A stretch of 64,000 nt of DNA from Pseudomonas sp. GOM6 (GCF_029537485.1 NZ_JARPUS010000005.1:1-64000); one strand, 5' to 3'. Positions 8,618-16,212 are shown, counted from the stretch's first letter. A program made the numbers and translations. The notes: generated by a model from the letters alone, not told the origin.

Positions 8618-8851
8618 TTAGGATCCACTCCCTCTATGCGCGGCGTTGTCCGGGCAATAGAGGCGTTGACCGATGTCTGGAACATCAAAGTGGACATCGC
8701 CGAGGTCGAACTCGCACTTGATGATCTTGTCCTGAATGAACTCCCTCCATCCGAGATAAGTCCCTGCGGCGATCACCAGGCCTATCCCCAGGCACAGTGC
8801 TGCAGTGGTCATCTTGTTCGTATGTGCTGAGGTCTCTTGCATCTCAATCAT
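8618..8851 (-). CDS. Small single-span membrane protein, 77 aa
   Basis: One hydrophobic span (residues ~17-35, ALCLGIGLVIAAGTYLGW) is followed by a ~40-residue acidic tail with two Cys. No family recognised and no strong ribosome-binding site. It converges with the 8314-8580 gene. Confidence 0.5.
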   Translation of the reverse strand: MIEMQETSAHTNKMTTAALCLGIGLVIAAGTYLGWREFIQDKIIKCEFDLGDVHFDVPDIGQRLYCPDNAAHRGSGS

Positions 8852-8939
8852 TCCAGGCTCAAATGGATATCGCGGGGCTTATAGGCCTCGTTCCATCATC
8901 ATCGTGCCAGATGACCATGGCCCGGAATCGGAGAACTGG

Positions 8940-8958
8940 CCCCTTTTGGGGGCTAGTT
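8940..8958 (+). promoter_or_regulatory. C4/G4 upstream element for the membrane protein at 9011
   Basis: CCCC-TTTT-GGGGG-CTAGTT, 58 bp before the ATG. Here a TAGTAT hexamer lies only 13 nt after the G run, so the promoter spacing differs from the other copies. Confidence 0.5.
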
Positions 8959-9010
8959 TGTTGGTAGTATCGGCCCGGTTGTTTGTCTTCGAACCTTCCA
9001 GATTGGGTCA

Positions 9011-9841
9011 ATGGATTATTTCAGCGCCAGCTCTAGAAGCACTCCTTCAGCGTTCATGAAAGGCTGGTCTCATGCAGTTCTGGAGGCGGTTCCCGTCTTC
9101 CTGCGCTTGATTCCTGCCTACCTGCTGATTACGTGCTTGATGGCCTCGTTGGCTGTCGTGGTTCTGCTGATGGTGGGAAAGGCTGCCTTCCACCTTTTTT
9201 GCATGTTCTCTCCGTTGATCTTTGTTGTCTTTGGCCTTGCCCGTGGTGCGCTTGACCGCAATGATCGCTGGATGGTCGGCCCGGCTGCTTGGGCTGATGT
9301 GGCGTACCGGTTCTGGAGATATGCTGCGCCGCTGGCGATCGGCATTGGTTTGACGCTGAATCTGTTGATCCTCATGAACTTGGTGCTGGCCGACATTGCC
9401 GCTTTTCGGGCTGGAGATCTGCCGAACCTCTTGTTCCACTCAAAGCTGTTCACTGCCGATAAGCTCCCGATGCTGCCTATGCTTCTGACCACGGCGATCG
9501 AGCAGCAGATGATGTTCATGCCTATGTTCGTCATCATGGGCGGCCGGTTTGAACCGCATCTGGTCGCGCTGGTGTTGAGCCGGACAATCAGTCGGCAGGA
9601 AGCGAAGTCGATTCAGGAAGGGCTGACCCGCCGACAGAAGTTACTTCTGTCGCCACTGCGACTCCTGGTGATCCTGGGTGTTCTGCTGCAGTTCACCGCC
9701 CGTTCGATAGACGCCACGGTGAACATCGGGGGTACTGTCCTGCTGCTGGCCAGCTACTTCGGATGGCTCTTCTATGCCTGCCTGCTGGCGGTATTCAGTC
9801 GGAAGCCTCCTTTCTTCGAGGCGAAAAAAAACCCGGCCTAA
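9011..9841 (+). CDS. Polytopic inner-membrane protein, 276 aa
   Basis: Five to six hydrophobic segments are visible (about residues 28-52, 58-76, 104-128, 150-178, 215-235 and 240-262). Loops are short and no catalytic motif is seen. A gap at residues ~80-100 carries charged residues (ARGALDRNDRW). No family recognised. A perfect 21-bp palindrome (9632-9652) sits inside the gene and is read as R-Q-K-L-L-L. The TAA stop lies in the loop of the downstream terminator, so translation termination and transcription termination overlap. Confidence 0.7.
   Translation: MDYFSASSRSTPSAFMKGWSHAVLEAVPVFLRLIPAYLLITCLMASLAVVVLLMVGKAAFHLFCMFSPLIFVVFGLARGALDRNDRWMVGPAAWADVAYRFWRYAAPLAIGIGLTLNLLILMNLVLADIAAFRAGDLPNLLFHSKLFTADKLPMLPMLLTTAIEQQMMFMPMFVIMGGRFEPHLVALVLSRTISRQEAKSIQEGLTRRQKLLLSPLRLLVILGVLLQFTARSIDATVNIGGTVLLLASYFGWLFYACLLAVFSRKPPFFEAKKNPA
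9632..9652. repeat. Dispersed palindrome copy 2, perfect core and 10-bp arms
   Basis: The core AGAAGTTACTTCT (9636-9648) is a perfect match to the consensus. It extends to inverted arms CGACAGAAGT and ACTTCTGTCG around a single T, making this the longest copy in the window. It lies within the 9011-9841 gene. Confidence 0.85.
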
Positions 9842-9857
9842 GCCGGGGTCTTTTTTT
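9832..9857 (+). terminator. Rho-independent terminator overlapping a stop codon
   Basis: Stem CCCGGC/GCCGGG with loop CTAA, followed by seven T. The TAA stop of the 9011-9841 gene occupies the loop and first stem base. Confidence 0.85.
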
Positions 9858-9892
9858 CCCCTCGCGAAAGGGTGGTTGAATCAGCCTAGTCG

Positions 9893-10262
9893 CCCCATTC
9901 AAGGGGAACCCTGTCAAGCAGGGTGGAGGTGTTACACGCTGCCCCTTGGTCGAAACCATGAGTGCGGGTAACTGCGACTATCTTCATCTGCAGTTGTTAT
10001 TCGGGCATCCCTGGCCCTAGGCACCGACTGCGGACCTAGCACATCAGCAAGCTGACGCCGCTCTTACGAGCGCTCGATTGTGGGTGAGGCGGACCCTTCT
10101 GGACGTATAGAAACTGATTCCTGGCGCACCAGGTGCATTGCTGAGCTGCAATGACGAATCCCAAGCCGAAAGCTCGGCATGGAACTGAATGATGTCTTTG
10201 AAGTGTCCGTACAGCTTAGAGCCAAAGGCTCACTACTGAGGGATTAAGGCGGGGTGACGCAA
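9893..10262 (+). ncRNA. Putative large structured RNA (about 330-370 nt)
   Basis: This 640-bp stretch (9842-10481) has no convincing gene. Between 9908 and 10231 there is a run of short perfect hairpins: ACCCTG/CAGGGT (9908-9924), TGGT-CGAA-ACCA (9947-9958), AACTGC/GCAGTT (9970-9995), CTAGG/CCTAG (10017-10039), CGCTC-TTAC-GAGCG (10059-10072), GGGT/ACCC (10082-10096), CCTGG-CGCA-CCAGG (10120-10133), CATTGC/GCAATG (10136-10153), GCCGA-AAGC-TCGGC (10165-10178) and GAGCC-AAA-GGCTC (10219-10231). Several have tetraloops. The class is not recognised: RNase P, tmRNA, 6S and group II intron hallmarks are absent. The strand is assumed. It follows a terminator and a CCCC-ATTCAA-GGGG hairpin, so it is likely its own transcript. 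Confidence 0.5.
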
Positions 10263-10401
10263 GATGTGCTGCAGGCAGCTAGTGGCCGAGGCCGAGCAGT
10301 CGAACCAAGCAACTGCAGAAGGAGCGCTGATTCTGCCGGCGCCGTTCTATTTGCGCAAGCATTTGATTGCTGTTGAGTTTCCGGCCCCGGTTAAGCCTAA
10401 G

Positions 10402-10420
10402 CCCCCCAAAGGGGTCAGAC
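10402..10420 (+). promoter_or_regulatory. C4/G4 upstream element for the gene at 10482
   Basis: A C-run, AAA and GGGG followed by TCAGACT, 67 bp before the TTG start at 10482. Confidence 0.45.
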
Positions 10421-10481
10421 TTCCATCCGAACGGGCTTCAGGCCTTGCACACTAACCTCAATAAGCCTGGAGGGGTGTGCC

Positions 10482-11252
10482 TTGCTGAGTAATTTATTCT
10501 TTGGAGTGATGGTCTCCATTCTTGGGGTGTTTGCCCTGGTTATGTATGCGATGTCCATCGTTGACCGGCATAACGAAACGCGTGTGCAAAAGAGGGCCGC
10601 TACTGATAAGGCTATGCAGAGGATTCGCCATGTATCTGGTGCGATTCCCGCCCAGTTCATGAGTGTTGAGCTCAAGAAATTTCTCCTCAAGGTGGAGCTA
10701 GCCTTGGCCGGGCAGTTGCGTGCCCTGGGTGATAGGTCAGCACGCCGAGATACTCACATCCAGGGGCTTGTTGAAGCCCTGGCCCGTCCTGAGGAAGAGA
10801 TGCGTGAAAATCGGCGCAGGCCGGTCACCAATGAGATTGTCGCTGTCGATGTCCGCAACAAGCTCAAGGTAGTCAACCGCGTTATTCGGTACGCAGCTGA
10901 TGAGCGCCTATGCACTGTTGATGAACTGCAGCGCTGGACTGGCGTCCTCACCCGGCTTGGCATAATGGTGAACATCGAGCTCTATACCGGGCAAGCACTG
11001 CGCGAAATGAACGCCGGCAACCCTCGTAAGGCAGTGCTCACTATTGAGCGCGGAATTGACTATCTGGAGCGGATTCCTCACTCGGCGCAGTACAAGGTTG
11101 AGCTTGATCAGTTTGCTGTGGCGCTAGAGCGAGCTCGAAAAGAGGTAGAGCTTCTCGATGCAGAGGAGAGGGCCGGTGCCGGATGTGTCCTGTCTGAGGC
11201 TGTGGACCGCATGCTCGCCGACGATAGTGAAGTCCTTCTCAAGGCCTTCTAG
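10482..11252 (+). CDS. Membrane-anchored hypothetical protein with helical domain, 256 aa
   Basis: The start is TTG, supported by GGAGGGG about 6 nt upstream. One N-terminal membrane span (residues ~4-24) is followed by a long, charged, mostly helical cytoplasmic region rich in Arg, Glu and Leu, with possible coiled-coil segments (residues ~60-130 and ~195-235). No family recognised. It lies downstream of the putative structured RNA and a C4/G4 element. Confidence 0.65.
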   Translation: MLSNLFFGVMVSILGVFALVMYAMSIVDRHNETRVQKRAATDKAMQRIRHVSGAIPAQFMSVELKKFLLKVELALAGQLRALGDRSARRDTHIQGLVEALARPEEEMRENRRRPVTNEIVAVDVRNKLKVVNRVIRYAADERLCTVDELQRWTGVLTRLGIMVNIELYTGQALREMNAGNPRKAVLTIERGIDYLERIPHSAQYKVELDQFAVALERARKEVELLDAEERAGAGCVLSEAVDRMLADDSEVLLKAF

Positions 11253-11257
11253 CGCTT

Positions 11258-11276
11258 GTGTCACAGGCTGTGACAC
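11258..11276. promoter_or_regulatory. Perfect 19-bp palindrome with a third half-site
   Basis: GTGTCACAG and CTGTGACAC are inverted around one G, between two convergent genes. A further CTGTGACA half-site follows at 11279-11286. There is no T-run, so a protein-binding site is more likely than a terminator. Confidence 0.5.
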
Positions 11277-11300
11277 ACCTGTGACAGCTTGTCAGAGTCT

Positions 11301-12374
11301 TCAGCCGGCAGCCGCTGTGTCTTCGCGCATGCGGCTTATGGCTGCATCGGCAGAGTTGCAGGCGTCGTAGAAATCTCCAACCGAGTTAAGGTCTTTCGGT
11401 AGCTTGTTGTCGAGCGCGATAACCCAGTTAGCCAGCTCAAAGGGGCTTGCAGCATGCGATGTTTGCCCCAGGGGCATGGCTTCATCAATCTCAACAACAT
11501 AGCGGGTGCAGTCCAGGTTCTTCGTTCTGCAGACCTGATATCGCGGACCGAATTCCGAGCGGAGTCGCTTTGTTAGGCTTGCATGGCTGTATGACTCAAC
11601 CTCTGCCATGAACCCCGCCAGCTGGGCGACTTTCCGGCGGATCCTTGTCCAGTACTGGTTGCTATCTCTGGCGCGTTGCTCAGCGTTCCTCTTCAGCAGT
11701 TCCACGAATGTTCCTGCAGGCCTGAGCCCATAAGTCACGTCGCTAAGGCATCGAGCCTCATCGCGGGACAGGAATTTAGAGTGAACTGAGCAGACAATTC
11801 CCTCTATGTAGCAAGCCATCGGGGTGCCCGCGAGCGATTCCAGCTTGGGCTGCATTTCTTGTAGTGGGTCGAGAAGCCCAGGTGAGCAAAGCAGATTGCT
11901 CAGCTCGACTGCCCTTCGGCAGTTGTTGCCAACGTCTTCTATCCAGTCGCACAGGTCATGAGCCGTGAAGCTCTTTGCACGAAACTCAAATGGCAATCGT
12001 GGGCAGCTATAGGCAGCATTTTTGGCCATCACGACCGGGCAGGGGAGTCGGGTGTTACGTGAACCGAATAGCTCAAATTCTGGCCCTGGAAATGTCGCCA
12101 GAGCATGGCGCTTTGCATTCTCTGCAGCAGCTATTGCCGCGGGGATAGCGGGGTGGCGCTCCAGTTGCCGGCGGATACCTTCAAACTGTGAGCGGCTGTA
12201 GTGCCCTGATTGCCAGGCAGGCAGTACAAACCAGCCCTGGTCGAATGCGGCCAGAATCTCGCCGGCGGCCCCAATGTGCATCGACAACTCTGGCGGTACT
12301 GGGCTGCCGGCCAGCAACAGTCTAGCGGTCTGCTGGGCTTCTATTGAGCAAAGGGCTGATCTGTTGAGGTGCAT
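11301..12374 (-). CDS. Hypothetical protein, 357 aa
   Basis: No family recognised. The ATG at 12374 has GGAG 8 nt upstream; an in-frame start 10 codons earlier lacks one. The product is cytoplasmic in character and contains about eleven Cys (including LPCPVV, YSCPRL, LLCSPG, MACYIEG and IVCSVH) without a regular zinc-finger spacing. A C-terminal segment (LDCTRYVVEIDEAMPL) looks like a beta-strand core. It runs in the same direction as the upstream membrane-protein gene (12426-12896), and the two may form one unit. Confidence 0.6.
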   Translation of the reverse strand: MHLNRSALCSIEAQQTARLLLAGSPVPPELSMHIGAAGEILAAFDQGWFVLPAWQSGHYSRSQFEGIRRQLERHPAIPAAIAAAENAKRHALATFPGPEFELFGSRNTRLPCPVVMAKNAAYSCPRLPFEFRAKSFTAHDLCDWIEDVGNNCRRAVELSNLLCSPGLLDPLQEMQPKLESLAGTPMACYIEGIVCSVHSKFLSRDEARCLSDVTYGLRPAGTFVELLKRNAEQRARDSNQYWTRIRRKVAQLAGFMAEVESYSHASLTKRLRSEFGPRYQVCRTKNLDCTRYVVEIDEAMPLGQTSHAASPFELANWVIALDNKLPKDLNSVGDFYDACNSADAAISRMREDTAAAG

Positions 12375-12425
12375 TGGGGTCTCCTTACACCTCAATGCTC
12401 TCACCAGTTTGAGATATGCAATGGC

Positions 12426-12896
12426 CTAGTTAGCTTTTGCGAAGCACAAGGCCATGCAGACGGCAAAACCGAAGCTTGTACTGATGGCCATAAGCGAGAC
12501 TGTCACCCAGTCACCAATGGCGACCAGCTCATAAAGCACGCGTGTGACGATGTTGTTGTATTCGAACGGGTTGAAGCCGCCTGCCAGTGAAGGTGCAGCC
12601 AGTGCGCCGAGGAGGCAGATGGACCTCCAGAAGGTGGAGGTCGATTTAACCCTTAGACCTGCAGCTAGACGGAATGCAGCGAGGAGTCCGAGCCCAAAAG
12701 CGGTGACAATCGAGGCGTATGCCGCGCTTTGATAGGTGACCACTGACACGATCGGTGCAGGGAAGAGCTCGATACGGGGCACGCCAATACCGAGCATCCA
12801 AACAATCAGCCCAGGGAGCATGGCGAGCACTGCCCATCCGGCAAAAAATGCCGGAAGGCTGAAGTCGGAGCGTTTTTCCAGCGATATGAATTGCAT
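12426..12896 (-). CDS. Polytopic membrane protein, 156 aa
   Basis: Four hydrophobic segments (about residues 15-38, 45-72, 88-108 and 122-150) dominate the protein. The start ATG is preceded by AGGAGG. No family recognised. The gene lies 52 bp upstream of the 357-aa protein gene on the same strand. Just upstream on this strand, CCTTA-GGGG-CTCAAG resembles half of a C4/G4 element but sits unusually close to the start. Confidence 0.6.
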   Translation of the reverse strand: MQFISLEKRSDFSLPAFFAGWAVLAMLPGLIVWMLGIGVPRIELFPAPIVSVVTYQSAAYASIVTAFGLGLLAAFRLAAGLRVKSTSTFWRSICLLGALAAPSLAGGFNPFEYNNIVTRVLYELVAIGDWVTVSLMAISTSFGFAVCMALCFAKAN

Positions 12897-13020
12897 ATTG
12901 ATCCTCCTAGGCTTGAGCCCCTAAGGATGTGCGTTCATTCGCTTCGGGTGTGGCGAGTCTGGCCCTGGTTTGGGACCGGTTTTCCCTGCTTCGAGTAGTT
13001 GGTCAGTGCATCATTTCCTT

Positions 13021-13863
13021 ATGGACGTTGTTGTTGAAGCCCTTAGAAAAACGAATCACTGCATGCGTATTGCAGGGGAGCACTTCGCCAGAAAGTTTCT
13101 GCTTTCAGAAGTAACTTTTGACCTGAAAGGGACTTGTGCCGGCCAGGCTGTCTTCTGCAAAGATGGCAGTTTCAGGATTCGGTACAACCGTCTGTTGCTT
13201 GAGAAAAACCCCTCTTCGTTCATTGGCCGAACAGTTCCTCATGAGGTTGCTCACGTCGTGGCTCGCCAGCAGTACGGGCCAAAGATCAAACCGCACGGAG
13301 TGGAGTGGAAGGCCATCATGAGTGATGTCTTCCGAGCAGACCCCAGCCGAACGCACACCATGGACGTTTCCGGAGTAGCGGATAGGGAGTTCGTTTACCG
13401 GTGTGAGTGCAAGCCTGAAATAAGGCTCGGTAAGCGGATGCATGCGAAGGTAGTGGAGGGGAAGGTCTACGCCTGCCGGTCATGTAAGGCAGGAATATGG
13501 TTCGTTCGCCAGGACCGACAAGTGAAGATTGCCCCAGTAGCAGGCAACCTCCTTGTTTCATCCCTTGGTTCGCCGCTCACCCTCGGCCACCAAAAGAAGC
13601 TTGTCGAGCTACTTGGACCTACGCGTGTTGAGCATTTGATTGTTCAAGGGGATGCCTGCGCCGGAAAAGGTGCTGTTGAATTGGCCGGCCGGTTGGACCT
13701 CGCAATCTCGGCACTCCAGTTGCACCCGCGCCGCGACTCGATACCCGCGGATCTAACCCATGCAGTGTTTTTCGTTGATCAGCCCACTGCTATGCAGCAG
13801 GCTGCAATCGAGCGCCTGAGATCTCTCAATGTCCGGGTGCGACTACTCAAACATCCGAAATAG
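13021..13863 (+). CDS. SprT-like zinc metallopeptidase with extra C-terminal domain
   Basis: The product is 280 aa. Residues ~1-125 match the SprT/Spartan fold: zinc-ligand motif H74-E-V-A-H78, followed by KPHGVEWKAIM supplying the third ligand. A zinc-ribbon follows with a C-E-C-K knuckle and a C-R-S-C-K knuckle (residues ~130-155). Residues ~175-280 form an added domain (HLIVQGDACAGKGAVELA...) that loosely resembles a SLOG/DUF2493 Rossmann-like nucleotide-binding domain. SprT proteins act on DNA-protein crosslinks in eukaryotes; bacterial roles are less clear. No good ribosome-binding site is visible; a TTG at 12970 is in frame. A palindrome copy lies at 13107-13119. Confidence 0.72.
   Translation: MDVVVEALRKTNHCMRIAGEHFARKFLLSEVTFDLKGTCAGQAVFCKDGSFRIRYNRLLLEKNPSSFIGRTVPHEVAHVVARQQYGPKIKPHGVEWKAIMSDVFRADPSRTHTMDVSGVADREFVYRCECKPEIRLGKRMHAKVVEGKVYACRSCKAGIWFVRQDRQVKIAPVAGNLLVSSLGSPLTLGHQKKLVELLGPTRVEHLIVQGDACAGKGAVELAGRLDLAISALQLHPRRDSIPADLTHAVFFVDQPTAMQQAAIERLRSLNVRVRLLKHPK
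13107..13119. repeat. Dispersed palindrome copy 3 (AGAAGTAACTTTT)
   Basis: One mismatch to the consensus, inside the SprT-like gene (read as S-E-V-T-F). Confidence 0.6.
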
Positions 13864-13872
13864 CAGGTCATC

Positions 13873-14049
13873 ATGGGTAAGCGACAGGAGATCCAGCTGG
13901 ACCTTTTCTCGGAGCAATTAGGCAATGATGAGGCTCCCCCGGCCAGTCCGGAGGATCGGATGGCATGTAACGAACAATTGCCTCCTGATCACATGTGCGG
14001 TGATTTATTCGTTCAGACTGGAAGCCCCTGGTCGTCATTTGGGGCCTAA
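13873..14049 (+). CDS. 58-aa small protein with a sliding-clamp-binding motif
   Basis: An ATG 10 bp after the SprT-like gene opens a 58-codon frame with AGCAGG upstream. Residues 8-12 read Q-L-D-L-F, the canonical bacterial beta-clamp-binding pentapeptide (QL[S/D]LF), followed by a Pro-rich, acidic and probably disordered stretch. The position in an operon with a SprT-like, possibly DNA-repair protein fits a replication- or repair-linked adaptor or clamp inhibitor. The stop codon lies in the CTAA tail of a GGGG-CCTAAA sequence, so coding here is plausible but unproven. Confidence 0.5.
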   Translation: MGKRQEIQLDLFSEQLGNDEAPPASPEDRMACNEQLPPDHMCGDLFVQTGSPWSSFGA

Positions 14050-14175
14050 ATGCCTATGGCGAATGGGGCCCGCCTTGATAGTGTGGCCTCTAGGCAGCTG
14101 GCCGGCCCGGGGCTGGGCTTGCATCTCCTGGAAGTAGGGGATGATGCTCTCTAAAGCCTCACGAGAGATTTGACC

Positions 14176-14574
14176 ATGGACCAGACGCTCGAACGCATTT
14201 CGCAGATTGTTCAGCAACTGCCAACCACGACCCTCACTCAGGACGAATACAACGATCGCCCAGCTATCTATGCGGGAGATGAGCCGATATTCCTGGTAAG
14301 AACTACAGGTGAAACGGGGCAGCTGTTCGCGGATGCTCTGGTTGAGGTTCTTCCCTTGCTCGGAGAGCTGGCCGGCGTTCAGCGCATCGAGACCACGCCG
14401 GTGATGCAGAAATCAGGTGTGAGCGCTGAAACTGAGGCTCAAGTCCGTGGCGCGATCGCTTCCGCTGTGGCGCTGCAGCCAGAAATGAAGGCGAAGTCTG
14501 AGCTCTTCAGCAAGCTGCTCTTTAGCGCAATCGCACCTTACCTGGCCGGCGCTGCCCTTGACGTGGAATCCTGA
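14176..14574 (+). CDS. Hypothetical protein, 132 aa
   Basis: The ATG has GAGAG about 10 nt upstream. The protein is helical and acidic at the N-terminus, with Ala/Leu-rich C-terminal helices (LFSKLLFSAIAPYLAGAALDV) that are amphipathic rather than clearly membrane-spanning. No family recognised. It lies 2 bp upstream of the next gene (14577), so the two are probably co-translated. Confidence 0.6.
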   Translation: MDQTLERISQIVQQLPTTTLTQDEYNDRPAIYAGDEPIFLVRTTGETGQLFADALVEVLPLLGELAGVQRIETTPVMQKSGVSAETEAQVRGAIASAVALQPEMKAKSELFSKLLFSAIAPYLAGAALDVES

Positions 14575-14576
14575 AA

Positions 14577-15062
14577 TTGACAGAAGCTACCGTGCAGCAA
14601 AACAGAGCCCAAGCAAATGACCATGACTTCCTGAGCAGCGTTCAGGAGGTTACTCACTTCGTCATCAACTACCTTCGCGGCATCTCGATCGAGTACAAGG
14701 ATCACCAGGTCGAGTCAGTGAAGAAGCCAGATGGCCAGACCAAGTATTCGGGACGTGTCGTCTTCAAAGAGGCGCCAAGCCATACGGACTCCCATAAGCA
14801 GATCGCCAGGGAATGCTTTCTGCACCTGGGATTTGCCGCTCTTGGCTCCGTGCGAGCCCTTATGACTACGGCATCAGTTCGTCAGGAGATATGGGCGAAG
14901 CTCAACAAAGCCCTTCCGGCTGGCGCACTTTCGGAGGCGGGTGAGCAGTTCACTGTCACGATGAATGACGGCACCTTTCGCCTGAAGTCCACCTCCGATG
15001 GTGCTCGTTCAGTGCTGCATGTGCGTGCGCAGTTTGCACCAGCCTTTTACGCCAAGCTTTGA
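14577..15062 (+). CDS. Hypothetical protein, 161 aa
   Basis: The TTG start lies 2 bp after the preceding stop codon, suggesting translational coupling. The product is a soluble mixed alpha/beta protein with a central segment HKQIARECFLHLGFAALG. No family recognised. It is followed immediately by six copies of a 7-bp tandem repeat and converges on the 15142-15603 gene. Confidence 0.55.
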   Translation: MTEATVQQNRAQANDHDFLSSVQEVTHFVINYLRGISIEYKDHQVESVKKPDGQTKYSGRVVFKEAPSHTDSHKQIARECFLHLGFAALGSVRALMTTASVRQEIWAKLNKALPAGALSEAGEQFTVTMNDGTFRLKSTSDGARSVLHVRAQFAPAFYAKL

Positions 15063-15063
15063 T

Positions 15064-15105
15064 CTGCCGCCTGCCGCCTGCCGCCTGCCGCCTGCCGCCT
15101 GCCGC
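15064..15105. repeat. Tandem heptamer repeat, six perfect copies of CTGCCGC
   Basis: Six exact 7-bp units directly after a stop codon (TGA at 15060-15062), followed by two GGGCGC units. The period is not a multiple of three, and the repeat lies between convergent genes, so it is non-coding and prone to slippage. Confidence 0.9.
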
Positions 15106-15141
15106 GGGCGCGGGCGCGGAAGCGCTTTGAGTTGGCAGAAG

Positions 15142-15603
15142 TTACTTTGGCTGCCTAAGCCAGCGTATGGCGCTGATGGCTCGAAACTGACTAATTCCCA
15201 CGGATCCGCGCTCATTCCTAGCCTTCGAGCCCGGCCGAGTAATCAGCTCAGTCACCGCTTCACGAGTGGCTTCATAGATCGCGAAGGCCTCGAAGTCCTC
15301 ATCGAGTAGCACCAGCATTACGGTGTCGAAGGGCTGCTTAAGATCGATGGTGCCCATTCGGCCGGTTTTCTTCTTATTCCTCGCAATGCACCGGCCTTTG
15401 ATCTGGATTCGTACTGGGTGGCCATCCTTGATTTCAATCGCGTCGAAGCCAGCCTGGCGGGCGGCTCCGAGGTCCAGTCCCAGTAGGCTCGCCGCCTCGT
15501 ACTCCGCTACCTCACCGGTGATGCCAAGAGGCTTCCCTGTGAGTTGGTAATAGCGACGGCCAAGCACCTTCGCTTGCCCCAACACTTCCATTACTTCGTT
15601 CAT
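15142..15603 (-). CDS. Putative restriction-endonuclease-like fold protein, 153 aa
   Basis: The central segment AGFDAIEIKDG...VRIQIKGR has the D-x(n)-Q-x-K pattern of PD-(D/E)XK nucleases of the DUF6998-like kind, with the Lys of QIKGR as candidate catalytic residue. An N-terminal helix-rich region (residues 1-45) precedes it. It could be a small nuclease or a nuclease-derived regulator. The ribosome-binding site is poor but the reading frame is compact. Its stop codon region overlaps a weak copy (two mismatches) of the dispersed palindrome at 15137-15149. Confidence 0.5.
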   Translation of the reverse strand: MNEVMEVLGQAKVLGRRYYQLTGKPLGITGEVAEYEAASLLGLDLGAARQAGFDAIEIKDGHPVRIQIKGRCIARNKKKTGRMGTIDLKQPFDTVMLVLLDEDFEAFAIYEATREAVTELITRPGSKARNERGSVGISQFRAISAIRWLRQPK

Positions 15604-15655
15604 CTACCCAGCTCCTGGTGAGCGTGGCCGCAAGCCGGCGATTCAACCGAACCCG

Positions 15656-15676
15656 CCCCTGTTTTGGGTGCAAATT
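15656..15676 (+). promoter_or_regulatory. C4/G4-like upstream element for the lipoprotein at 15758
   Basis: CCCC-TGTTTT-GGG-TGCAAATT, about 89 bp before the TTG start. A weaker member of the family. Confidence 0.4.
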
Positions 15677-15757
15677 GGCACCTTGCATAAGTCCGGACCC
15701 GTGGAAACTGTCTTCGGTGGCGCAAACAGGCGCCGTATCTATAAGAAGGATGATGAT

Positions 15758-16195
15758 TTGAACGCTGTAAAGAAACTCATCGTTGTAGGCGGTGTTATCG
15801 CCGCACTTAATCTGACCGGTTGTGCCTCGGGCTTGAACTCGGCCCAGAAAGCAGAGCTGCGCGATTACGAGTCCAGTGGCCTGGCCGTGCGGGAAAAGAA
15901 TCCAACCGCGGGCGCTGCTCTGGGCCTGCTGCCCGGAGGCGGTTCCTTCTACGGGCGTGAGTACGGTTACGGCGTGGTCAACCTCCTGTTCTGGCCGCTT
16001 TCGATCCTGTGGGACCCGGTCAGCGGCTACGAGGCCTCGCAAGAGATCAACTACTACGCCACCAAGGCGCACGTGAAGAAGCAGCACGAGAAGGAAGTCA
16101 GCGCCTTGGATGACGGCCTGGAATCAGGCGATCTTGGCATTGCTGAGTACACCCTGCAAAAGCGCAAGGTCGATAAGAAGTACGACATCAACTGA
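15758..16195 (+). CDS. Lipoprotein, 145 aa
   Basis: I place the start at TTG 15758, which has AGAAGGA 7 nt upstream and puts a lipoprotein signal at the N-terminus: a short hydrophobic stretch ending in the lipobox L-T-G-C. The mature part has a second hydrophobic, Gly-rich segment (AALGLLPGGGSF...VVNLLFWPLSIL) and a charged C-terminal helix. No family recognised. It lies 17 bp upstream of the DUF4870-like membrane protein, probably in one operon. Confidence 0.7.
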   Translation: MNAVKKLIVVGGVIAALNLTGCASGLNSAQKAELRDYESSGLAVREKNPTAGAALGLLPGGGSFYGREYGYGVVNLLFWPLSILWDPVSGYEASQEINYYATKAHVKKQHEKEVSALDDGLESGDLGIAEYTLQKRKVDKKYDIN

Positions 16196-16212
16196 AGAAG
16201 GAAATAGCGAAA

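Noticed and set aside
10264..10455. 63-codon frame downstream of the putative structured RNA
   Set aside because: It lacks a convincing ribosome-binding site, runs through the C4/G4 element into the next gene's leader, and has no protein-like features.
14057..14158. 33-codon frame after the clamp-motif protein, and an opposing 60-codon minus-strand frame (14035-14217)
   Set aside because: Both are short, overlap mutually and with the start of the 14176 gene, and neither has a clear ribosome-binding site.
15064..15105. CRISPR array
   Set aside because: The repeats are 7-bp head-to-tail units without spacers; no cas genes are present other than a lone Cas4/RecB-like nuclease.
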